Part shown: piece by piece, positions 5,372 through 12,072 of the stretch
Position numbering within the stretch: the stretch's first letter is position 1
Layout: each line of letters opens with the position of its first letter
Origin: Bacteroidales bacterium
GTDB lineage: Bacteria; Bacteroidota; Bacteroidia; Bacteroidales; UBA4181
Reading direction: 5' to 3'
NCBI GenBank assembly: GCA_031264715.1
Contig: JAISDP010000122.1
Span: forward strand, 1 to 14,879
Length of the DNA: 14,879 nt
Translations under genes and position numbers: made by a program
Notes under the pieces: model-generated
What the model was told of the DNA's origin: nothing
What the model saw: the letters and a program-made list of their open reading frames with translations, nothing else
The model's database searches: none

Positions 5372-6652
5372 TTATTTTGTTTTCATTCCGAATTGCGGGT
5401 CGATATGCAGGAACCGTACCAGGAAGAAGGACGGGATTGTGCAGATCATTACCCAAATGAAAAAATATTCGTATCCCATGACTTTTTGCAGCCAACCGGC
5501 GGCCATCCCGGGTAACATCATGCCCAATGCCATGAATGCCGTGCATATAGCATAAAAGGCTGTTTTGTATTCACCTTCGGCGGTATGGATCATGAACATC
5601 ATAAATGCTGTGAACCCAAATCCATAGCCAAACTGCTCGATGATGACCGATGCATTGATCAGCCAGATATTTTCGGGCTGGACATATGCCAGGTAAACAT
5701 ACGTCAGGTCGGGGAGGTTTATAGCGACCATCATCGGCAGTAGCCAATATTTAAGGCCTTTCAGTGAGATGGCAATGCCACCCAGGATGCCGCCGGCTAC
5801 GAGCGCGATAATGCCCAATGTGCCGTAAATAAAGCCAACCGTTTCGGTAGCCAGTTCCAGCCCGCCATCTACACGTTTGTCGAGCATGAACAACGATGCG
5901 ATTTTTACTAATTGTGCTTCGCCCAAACGGTAAAGCAATATGAAGGCGAGTGCGACAACTATGCCTTTTTTCTCGAAAAACGAGGCAAAAGTACCGAAAA
6001 ATTCTTTCAGGATATCTTGAAAACTACGTTTCTCCGTACCCCTGCCGGTTTCAGGTTGAGGCAGTACCAGATAATGATAGATAGCCAGCGCTACGAAAAC
6101 TACAGCAACTGTGATGAAGATGAGTAACCATGCCCGGGGGATGTCGCCTGTGGACTTTTCGAGCCATCCGGCCAGCATGACCAGCAATCCCTGTCCGGAA
6201 ATCATGGCAATGCGATAGAACGTGCTGCGGATACCTACAAAATAGGATTGCTGGAAAGGGGTGAGCGCCAGCATGTAAAATCCGTCGATGGCGATGTCGT
6301 GTGTGGCCGAACTGAATGCGAGCAGAAAGAAAACAGCCATCGTGAGGCGGAAAAACGAAGGGCCGGGAATGGCGAGCGCTACGGATGCCAGGCCGGCGCC
6401 TATCAGTAATTGCATCACGACGATCCACCAGCGTTTGGTTTTGAGGATGTCCACAATGGGGCTCCAAAGCGGTTTGATAACCCACGGCAGGTTGAGCCAG
6501 CCCGTGTATAGGGTAATATCTTCATTAGGGATGCCCATTCGCTTGTACATGATGCCGGACACCGTCATCACAATTACGTAGGGTAAGCCTTGCGCCAAAT
6601 ACAGCGTAGGTAACCAGGCCCAGGGGTGGGTTTTAACCTTCATCGGCATCAT
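5372..6652 (-). CDS. AmpG-like MFS permease
   Basis: A 426-residue major facilitator with about 12 hydrophobic helices and no signal peptide. The N-terminus (WLPTLYLAQGLPYVIV, then LPWVIKPLWSPIVD) is the signature of the AmpG-type branch, whose E. coli member imports anhydromuropeptides for cell-wall recycling. ATHDIAIDGFYM in helices 4-5 is also typical (AmpG has TQDIVIDAY). A long cytoplasmic loop near residues 196-230 separates the two halves. The start overlaps the end of the Crp/Fnr gene by 20 bp; two further ATGs (6649 and 6643) are possible and would shorten the overlap to 17 or 11 bp. The overlap implies translational coupling with the regulator. Muropeptide transport is a family-based guess; other branches of this family have unknown substrates, and no other recycling gene is visible nearby. 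Confidence 0.85.
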   Translation of the reverse strand: MMPMKVKTHPWAWLPTLYLAQGLPYVIVMTVSGIMYKRMGIPNEDITLYTGWLNLPWVIKPLWSPIVDILKTKRWWIVVMQLLIGAGLASVALAIPGPSFFRLTMAVFFLLAFSSATHDIAIDGFYMLALTPFQQSYFVGIRSTFYRIAMISGQGLLVMLAGWLEKSTGDIPRAWLLIFITVAVVFVALAIYHYLVLPQPETGRGTEKRSFQDILKEFFGTFASFFEKKGIVVALAFILLYRLGEAQLVKIASLFMLDKRVDGGLELATETVGFIYGTLGIIALVAGGILGGIAISLKGLKYWLLPMMVAINLPDLTYVYLAYVQPENIWLINASVIIEQFGYGFGFTAFMMFMIHTAEGEYKTAFYAICTAFMALGMMLPGMAAGWLQKVMGYEYFFIWVMICTIPSFFLVRFLHIDPQFGMKTK

Positions 6653-7430
6653 CTTTCGGTAGGGGTTCGTTCCGTCGCTCCTTGCTTATTTTCTCCAACC
6701 CGGCAACGTCGATCAGGATGATTTTCTTTCCTTCGATACCAATGAGTTCCTTGCTTGCGAAAGACGAGAGCGTCCGGATGGCATTGGAAGTGGACATGTT
6801 TGACAGGTTGGCAATATCTTCGCGCGACAGGCATACTTTTAAGGTTGCCCCGTCATTTTCGAACCCATAGGTATCGCGCAGGAAAAGCAGCGTCTCGGCC
6901 AACCGTCCCGGTATCTGTTTCTGGGTAAGCGTCACTGTGCGAAAATAAGAAAAGCCCAGCTCGGCTGCCAGCGATCTGATGAAGAGGATACCCAACTCGC
7001 TGTTGGTCTGCAGCAAACTGAAAAACATTTCGCTATCGAGGCTCACTACTACCGAATCCTCGATAGCCCTGGCCGAAGCAGCATGCACCTCGTCGGCAAA
7101 TAACGCACGGTAGCCGATAAACCCGGCAGGTTTGGCCATACGGACTATATACTCGCGCCCGCCCACGCCTTCCTGGAATACTTTCGCTTTGCCGCTCACC
7201 AGGCACATCAACCCGACAGGCGTATCTCCGGCCCGGCAGATGTACTCGCCCTTGCGGTATGTCCGTACAACCATTCGGCTGCGGAATGCTTGTTTCTCCT
7301 GCGCCGTGAGCACACGGAAAATCGAAGCGGGGTCGTCTAAGAAGAGCCCCACCCCATCCCTCCCCCAAGGGGGGAGGAAGCTTGTGCTATCCGCCTGATT
7401 GCGGGATTTAAAATTGTCCGATTGTTCCAT
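6633..7430 (-). CDS. Crp/Fnr-family transcriptional regulator
   Basis: A 265-residue regulator. Residues about 40-150 form a cyclic-nucleotide-binding-type beta-roll (RTYRKGEYICRAGDTPVGLMCLVSGKAKVF). A long dimerisation helix follows at about 142-165, then a C-terminal winged helix with the recognition motif LSREDIANLSNMSTSNAIRTL (201-221). There is no clustered N-terminal cysteine set, so an Fnr-type iron-sulfur cluster is unlikely; the effector is unknown. Residues 17-29 (SFLPPWGRDGVGL) are encoded by a palindromic dispersed repeat and are probably not part of the ancestral protein. A GTG at 7352 just before LFLDDPASIFRVL is an alternative start. The gene begins 38 bp after pyrF and its end overlaps the start of the permease gene, which suggests that the two are made together and that the permease may be a target. 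Confidence 0.9.
   Translation of the reverse strand: MEQSDNFKSRNQADSTSFLPPWGRDGVGLFLDDPASIFRVLTAQEKQAFRSRMVVRTYRKGEYICRAGDTPVGLMCLVSGKAKVFQEGVGGREYIVRMAKPAGFIGYRALFADEVHAASARAIEDSVVVSLDSEMFFSLLQTNSELGILFIRSLAAELGFSYFRTVTLTQKQIPGRLAETLLFLRDTYGFENDGATLKVCLSREDIANLSNMSTSNAIRTLSSFASKELIGIEGKKIILIDVAGLEKISKERRNEPLPKDDADEG
7341..7377. repeat. G/C-rich palindromic repeat inside the regulator gene
   Basis: CCTCCCCC (7359-7366) pairs with GGGGGAGG (7370-7377) around an AAG loop, preceded by AGAGCCCCACCCCAT. This resembles a widespread Bacteroidales intergenic repeat, recalled from memory and not searched. Read on the minus strand, in frame, it supplies the LPPWGRDGVGL stretch of the Crp/Fnr protein. 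Confidence 0.6.
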
Positions 7431-7443
7431 ATGAGAGTCTCTC

Positions 7444-7458
7444 CCTCCCCCTGGGAGG
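7444..7458. repeat. Second G/C-rich palindrome, pyrF-regulator gap
   Basis: CCTCCC (7444-7449) pairs with GGGAGG (7453-7458) around a CCT loop, in the 38-bp gap between pyrF and the Crp/Fnr gene. It resembles the element at 7341-7377 in the same orientation. The two bracket the regulator's start codon. Confidence 0.55.
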
Positions 7459-7468
7459 ATTGGGCGCC

Positions 7469-8305
7469 TTATTGTATTATCCCTTTCTCTGTCAGTAAAT
7501 ATGCCATTTCCTGCTGCATTTCCATTGCTTTTTGTGCAGCAATTTCGGCAAAATTTTCGCTACTGTCGGCAAAAATGATGGCGCGCGATGAGTTAACCAG
7601 CAGCCCGCACCGGTCATTCATACCTGCCTGCGCGGTTTCGGCCAGGTTGCCGCCTTGTGCGCCCACGCCGGGGATCAACAGGAAATGGTCGGGGGCGAGC
7701 CGGCGCACGTCTTTCAACATATCGGCATGGGTAGCGCCCACCACGTACATGATATTATCGGTATTACCCCAGTTTTTCGACTGGTTGATTACTTTTTCGA
7801 ACAACATCAGCCCGCCGTATTTGTCCTCGGTGAACTGAAAGGTAGATGCGCCCTGGTTGGATGTCAGTGCAAGGATGATCGCCCACTTGTCCTTGTAGCC
7901 GATAAACGGTTTTACCGAATCTTCGCCCATGTAGGGAGCCACGGTCACCGCATCGAACCCGATGGTGTCGAAGAACGCTTTGGCATACATTTTCGAGGTG
8001 TTGCCAATGTCGCCGCGTTTGGCGTCGGCAATCAGGAACAGGTCAGGATAGTTGGCACGCAGGTAGTCGACCGTCATCCGCAGGTTGACCCACCCCGATA
8101 CGCCATATGCTTCATAAAAGGCAAGGTTGGGCTTGTAAGCTACCGCATAAGGCGCTGTGGCGTCAATAATCCGTTTGTTGAACTCGAAGACGGGATTTTG
8201 TTTTCTTTTCAGGAATTCGGGTATTTTCCCAAATTCGCTATCCAGTCCTATGCACAGGAAACTCCTTTTATCACGTATTTTTTCGAATAATTCTTTTGAA
8301 TTCAT
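7469..8305 (-). CDS. pyrF: Orotidine 5'-phosphate decarboxylase (type 2)
   Basis: Catalyses the last step of UMP synthesis, OMP to UMP plus CO2, in the cytoplasm. The protein is 278 residues from the chosen start, the normal length of the longer type-2 PyrF subfamily. The N-terminal strand carries FLCIGLDSEFGKIP. The catalytic Lys/Asp set is in LIADAKRGDIGNTS, about residues 92-103 (Asp94, Lys96, Asp99). The phosphate-binding C-terminal part has LIPGVGAQGGN and LLVNSSRAIIFAD. The longest frame begins 18 codons earlier, at 8359, but a TAnnTTTG promoter element lies between the two candidate starts, so MNSKELFEKIRDK (8305) is the real beginning. No other pyrimidine gene is present in the window. 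It ends 38 bp before the Crp/Fnr gene, so read-through into that gene is possible. Confidence 0.97.
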   Translation of the reverse strand: MNSKELFEKIRDKRSFLCIGLDSEFGKIPEFLKRKQNPVFEFNKRIIDATAPYAVAYKPNLAFYEAYGVSGWVNLRMTVDYLRANYPDLFLIADAKRGDIGNTSKMYAKAFFDTIGFDAVTVAPYMGEDSVKPFIGYKDKWAIILALTSNQGASTFQFTEDKYGGLMLFEKVINQSKNWGNTDNIMYVVGATHADMLKDVRRLAPDHFLLIPGVGAQGGNLAETAQAGMNDRCGLLVNSSRAIIFADSSENFAEIAAQKAMEMQQEMAYLLTEKGIIQ

Positions 8306-8326
8306 GTTCTGCTGAATGGTTTTTGG

Positions 8327-8334
8327 CAAATGTA
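8327..8334 (-). promoter_or_regulatory. pyrF promoter, -7 element
   Basis: On the minus strand this reads TACATTTG, an exact match to the Bacteroides TAnnTTTG -7 consensus. It is 21 bp before the pyrF ATG, so the leader would be about 15-17 nt. No good -33 TTG is found at the usual 19-21 bp distance. Its position decides the pyrF start. Confidence 0.6.
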
Positions 8335-8416
8335 CAAAAGTTTGGTTAATGTCAGCCATCCTAACCCCAATTACAGACTTTGGCTTTCAGGTGTCGCCAT
8401 CTGGCTTACCTGTCGG

Positions 8417-8501
8417 CGGAAAGAGAGGGATTCGAACCCCCGGTACCTTACAGTACAACAGTTTTCAAGACTGCCGGTTTAAACCGCTCACCCATCTTTC
8501 C
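8417..8501 (-). tRNA. tRNA-Ser(UGA)
   Basis: An 85-nt class II tRNA. The acceptor arms GGAAAGA (8495-8501, read on the minus strand) and TCTTTCC (8418-8424) pair perfectly, with discriminator G at 8417 as expected for serine. The anticodon stem GCAGT/ACTGT closes the loop CTTGAAA, giving anticodon TGA, which reads UCA codons. A long variable arm with GTAC/GTAC pairing and the T-arm GGGGGTTCGAATCCCTC are clear. CCA is not fully encoded (the genomic bases read CCG). It lies between dxs and pyrF, on the same strand, with its own -7 element. Confidence 0.97.
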
Positions 8502-8514
8502 CTGTTTGCGGGTG

Positions 8515-8522
8515 CAAAGATA
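8515..8522 (-). promoter_or_regulatory. tRNA-Ser promoter, -7 element
   Basis: The minus strand reads TATCTTTG, an exact match to TAnnTTTG. The expected transcript start falls about 6-8 nt before the tRNA 5' end, so only a very short leader would need processing. No clear -33 element is seen. Confidence 0.55.
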
Positions 8523-8583
8523 GTTGTTTTTTTGAAACGCTAACCTTTGCAAATAAATATTATCGGTATTATTGTGAATTGTG

Positions 8584-10491
8584 TTACCCTACATGCAATA
8601 ATGCCTGTCGTTGCAGGATATTTTTTGCAGTATCGGCTATTCCTTCAGCGTCGTAGCCGCATTCGTGATAGAGTTCCTGCATGGAACCGTGTGTGATGAA
8701 CTGATCGGGTATTCCCAATCTTTTGATATGGACAGGGTAATTGTGATCGTTGGCAAATTCCATCACTGCGCTTCCCAAACCGCCGAGTATGGTGCCATCT
8801 TCTACGGTAATCACCTGTTTATGTTTCCGGCAGATGTAATGCAATAATTCTTCGTCAATGGGTTTCAGGAAACGCATATCGTAATGCGCTGCCCGGATGT
8901 CTTCGCTTTTGAGTTTTTGGCAGGCTTCAATAACCATATTTCCTGCCGTACCGATACTGACGATGACAATATCGTTACCTTCGCATATCTTCCGGCCTTT
9001 CCCAACCGGTATCATTTGAAACGGTTCTTCCCACTCGATGGTTACGCCACGGCCTTTGGGGTAACGTATCGCAAACGGGCCATAATTTCCGGCTTGCGCG
9101 GTATACATCAGGTTACGCAGTTCTACCTGGTCCATCGGGGCAGAGATGATCATGTTAGGGATACACCGCAGGTATGCCAGGTCGTAGGCGCCGTGATGCG
9201 TCGCGCCATCCTCGCCAACCAGCCCGGCCCGGTCGATACAAAGTATAACCGGAAGCTTTTGCAGGGCTACGTCGTGAATTACCTGGTCGTAGCCGCGTTG
9301 CAGGAAGGATGAATATATGTTGCAGAACGGCGCCATGCCTTGCGCAGCCAACCCTGCTGCAAAGGTCACAGCGTGCTGCTCGGCAATCCCTACATCGAAA
9401 AAGCGGTCGGGAAAGCGTTTCATCAGGTGGTGCATGGAGCAGCCGGTTGACATAGCCGGAGTGATGCCCACAATACGGTCGTTCATCTCGGCCAATTGCG
9501 TCAGTGTATGGCCGAATACTTCCTGAAACAACGGGGGCAGCGTTTGTGTCGTCGAAATACGGAGAATTTCGCCTGTTTCCTTGTTGAACAATCCCGGGGC
9601 ATGCCAGCGGGTTTGGTCCTGCTCGGCAAATGCATATCCTTTGCCCTTGGTGGTGAGCACGTGCAGTAGCTTAGGCCCTTCAATCCATTTCATATCCTGC
9701 AATACATGCGTCAAGTAATTAATATCGTGACCATCCACCGGGCCAAAGTAACGGAATCCAAGCGCCTGGAAGAGGTTCCCCTGCTTCATCAGCATTGCCT
9801 TGATACCTCGTTCGATCTGTTGCACCAACCGCCGCGACCGAGCATGTTTGCCCATCACATCCCATACTTCCTTTTTGATCTTGTTGTAAGTATACGAAGT
9901 GGTGATGTCGATGAGGTATTCTTTTAGCGCTCCCACGTTTGGGTCTATCGCCATTTTGTTGTCGTTCAGGATCACCAGCATGTTGGCTCGCGTTGCCCCG
10001 GCGTGGTTAAGCGCTTCGAAAGCCATACCGCCCGAGAGTGAGCCATCACCGATTACAGCTACCACTTGACGCTCCTCATTTTTCAGTTTTGAAGCGGTTG
10101 CAATGCCCAATGCCGCTGATATAGAAGTTGACGAATGCCCTACGCCGAAAGCATCGTATTCACTTTCAGCGAGGTTTGGGTATCCGCTTAACCCTCCGTA
10201 TTTACGGTTGGTGTGGAAAATATCTTTGCGACCGGTGAGTATTTTGTGGGCGTAAGCCTGGTGACCTACATCCCATATAATCTTATCATTGGGGGTGTCG
10301 AATACATGATGCAGCGCAACGGCCAACTCCACCACGCCCAGGTTGGCACCCAGGTGGCCAGGATTGTGGCTGGTAACATCAATGATAAAGTGCCGGAGCT
10401 GTGCCGACAACTCTACCATTTGTTCCGTTGTCAAATCTTTTAAATCGGAAGGATAGTTTATCTTATCCAGCAGATTACCAATATTGTCCAT
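8584..10491 (-). CDS. dxs: 1-deoxy-D-xylulose-5-phosphate synthase
   Basis: A thiamine-diphosphate enzyme that condenses pyruvate and glyceraldehyde 3-phosphate to DXP, the first step of the MEP route to isoprenoids. The protein has 635 residues, the normal length. The TPP/Mg motif runs from GDGSLSGGMAFEALN (about residue 148) to ILNDN (about 174-178). GHSSTSISAALG precedes it, and VDGHD and TTKGKGYAFAEQD follow. The catalytic glutamate lies in GIAEQHAVTFAAG (about 368-380), and the C-terminal transketolase domain ends normally. An ATG six codons upstream (10509) is in frame, but the promoter at 10518-10547 would give it a leader of only a few bases, so I chose MDNIGNLL. The next codirectional gene is tRNA-Ser, 82 bp downstream. 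No other MEP-pathway gene is in the window. Confidence 0.97.
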   Translation of the reverse strand: MDNIGNLLDKINYPSDLKDLTTEQMVELSAQLRHFIIDVTSHNPGHLGANLGVVELAVALHHVFDTPNDKIIWDVGHQAYAHKILTGRKDIFHTNRKYGGLSGYPNLAESEYDAFGVGHSSTSISAALGIATASKLKNEERQVVAVIGDGSLSGGMAFEALNHAGATRANMLVILNDNKMAIDPNVGALKEYLIDITTSYTYNKIKKEVWDVMGKHARSRRLVQQIERGIKAMLMKQGNLFQALGFRYFGPVDGHDINYLTHVLQDMKWIEGPKLLHVLTTKGKGYAFAEQDQTRWHAPGLFNKETGEILRISTTQTLPPLFQEVFGHTLTQLAEMNDRIVGITPAMSTGCSMHHLMKRFPDRFFDVGIAEQHAVTFAAGLAAQGMAPFCNIYSSFLQRGYDQVIHDVALQKLPVILCIDRAGLVGEDGATHHGAYDLAYLRCIPNMIISAPMDQVELRNLMYTAQAGNYGPFAIRYPKGRGVTIEWEEPFQMIPVGKGRKICEGNDIVIVSIGTAGNMVIEACQKLKSEDIRAAHYDMRFLKPIDEELLHYICRKHKQVITVEDGTILGGLGSAVMEFANDHNYPVHIKRLGIPDQFITHGSMQELYHECGYDAEGIADTAKNILQRQALLHVG

Positions 10492-10517
10492 CGCTATATT
10501 CTCCTTCATTCACATTG

Positions 10518-10547
10518 CAAAGATATAGCTATTCGTTATTATATCAA
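10518..10547 (-). promoter_or_regulatory. dxs promoter (-33 and -7)
   Basis: On the minus strand, TTG (10545-10547) is followed by exactly 19 bp and then TATCTTTG (10518-10525). This matches the Bacteroides sigma-ABfr pattern TTG-N19-TAnnTTTG. It is the best promoter in the window and supports the dxs start at 10491, with a leader of about 20 nt. Confidence 0.75.
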
Positions 10548-10619
10548 TAAAGTTTATACTACAATAGCTTTCTTATTTGAAACAATCCCCCCGAAGGTTT
10601 CTTTCAGATCGGTAATTGT

Positions 10620-12041
10620 TTAGCACACTTGTACCATTGGTATACCCAGTAATCCTGCCAGTTTCTCGAGCGTAGCAGCCCAATACCCGACACCTGTGGC
10701 ACAATGATGCGATGGGCCGGCCTTCGACCACTCGTTGATAAAGTTACGGGCGCCACATGCAAAGCGATAACGGCTGTTGGTATTCCCGATTTCGAGTATC
10801 GGGCCGGGAACCGATTCACCTTCGGCCACCAGCAGGAAGATACCATCGACGCCTTCGCAGACCGAAAGCAGGGTGACAGGTCCGTGCTTGACACTCATTT
10901 GAATGGAAAGTCCCTTACCCGGCTTGCCGTGGTACACCGGCACAGGTACCAACCCTACGCGCTCTTTGGCAATGGCAAAGTGTGCCGGGCCGTCGTGCCC
11001 GAGCATCACAATATCGTCGTTGAAGTCCATGGCGTAGAATTCGGAGAACGAACCTCCCGCACCCAGCAACGACATGATTTTCATCGCTTGTACGTTCTTT
11101 ACCTCGCATTCGCCTGCAATCGGGATATTGTTCCCGGTGAGTAGCGTATTCCCTGCAATCACCGATGTAACAATGTTTTCGTATTCGTTGCCGGGATAAC
11201 CTTCGTAATAATAGGCCATAGATCCGAGTTGGTGGGCGGCCACCAGTTTATCCAGCGCAACGGCTGTTTGTGCGGCACGTTCCAGTTCGGCTTGTTCGCA
11301 CTGGGGCGCTACATCGAAACGTTCGTTGAATTCTTTCAGTTTGGCCGAAAGTTCATTAGTGGTGACTGCATCGCGCAAAGCTTTCAGTTCACACATTTCC
11401 AGTAACTCGATATGTGTACCGAAAACAGCCGACTGCATGGTGGTGTCGGTGTAAACATCGAGCATGCCGCAGTAGTAATGGCCGAGAATACCCATGCGAT
11501 TGCTGTTCATACCCGCTTTCACACGGGCAGCGTTGATCCATTCCTGCACTTCCTGCCATACATAATCTTCCTGCAGGTAGCCCGAAACAATTTCGTAGCG
11601 GATACCTGCGCGGTTGAATACCGATGCAAATTCGGGTACGGAACAAGCCTGGCAGTGCGCCAGCCATTCGCCGGTCATTTTACCGCGATCGCCAAGCGCA
11701 TTCAGCGATGCGTAGTCGATGGCTGCCACAGGCTGTACATTGAGAATCACTACCGGCACGCGGAGTCTTTGTACTACCGGCAACACGGTCGATGACAATG
11801 CGTAAGTGGATATGAACAGGAAAGTTATTTCAACGCCTTCCCTGCGCATCAGGTCGGCGGCTTCGGCAGCTTTTTCGGGACAGTCGACCATGCCGGCATC
11901 CGTCACATCGGCGCCGAGCGACTCCATGCGCATGGCTATTTCGTTTTGGTAACCGGTCAAACGTTCGTATAATCCTTCAAATTGCGGCCAATAGGTATTT
12001 AAACCTACACCAAACAAGCCTGCTTTTACTTTCTTATTCAT
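10620..12041 (-). CDS. L-arabinose/L-fucose isomerase family protein
   Basis: A cytoplasmic aldose-ketose isomerase-type protein, 473 residues from the chosen ATG (a TTG three codons upstream is less likely). The N-terminal two-thirds has alternating Rossmann-like segments (KAGLFGVGLNTYW, VEITFLFISTYALSS, VPVVILNVQPVAA, MGILGHYYCGMLDVY). The C-terminal part has the order of metal ligands seen in AraA: Glu in IAGECEVKNVQAMK (about 311), Glu in GSFSEFYAMDF (about 334), His in LGHDGPAH (about 349 or 354) and His in GPSHHCATG (about 445-446). E. coli AraA uses E306, E333, H350 and H450, so spacing agrees well. Which sugar it uses is not clear: no sugar kinase, transporter or epimerase is nearby, so I do not assign araA or fucI. 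It follows the TPR gene by 31 bp. Confidence 0.85.
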   Translation of the reverse strand: MNKKVKAGLFGVGLNTYWPQFEGLYERLTGYQNEIAMRMESLGADVTDAGMVDCPEKAAEAADLMRREGVEITFLFISTYALSSTVLPVVQRLRVPVVILNVQPVAAIDYASLNALGDRGKMTGEWLAHCQACSVPEFASVFNRAGIRYEIVSGYLQEDYVWQEVQEWINAARVKAGMNSNRMGILGHYYCGMLDVYTDTTMQSAVFGTHIELLEMCELKALRDAVTTNELSAKLKEFNERFDVAPQCEQAELERAAQTAVALDKLVAAHQLGSMAYYYEGYPGNEYENIVTSVIAGNTLLTGNNIPIAGECEVKNVQAMKIMSLLGAGGSFSEFYAMDFNDDIVMLGHDGPAHFAIAKERVGLVPVPVYHGKPGKGLSIQMSVKHGPVTLLSVCEGVDGIFLLVAEGESVPGPILEIGNTNSRYRFACGARNFINEWSKAGPSHHCATGVGYWAATLEKLAGLLGIPMVQVC

Positions 12042-12072
12042 CAGGTTCAAGATTAAGATTTAAGATTCAAGT

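Noticed and set aside
4964..5515. 183-codon plus-strand frame spanning the glycosyltransferase and permease genes
   Set aside because: It lies antisense to two well-supported genes and crosses their boundary, with no domain.
10574..10601. Terminator after the isomerase gene (GAAAC/GTTTC dyad)
   Set aside because: The stem is 5 bp with a long loop and no T-run, too weak to call.
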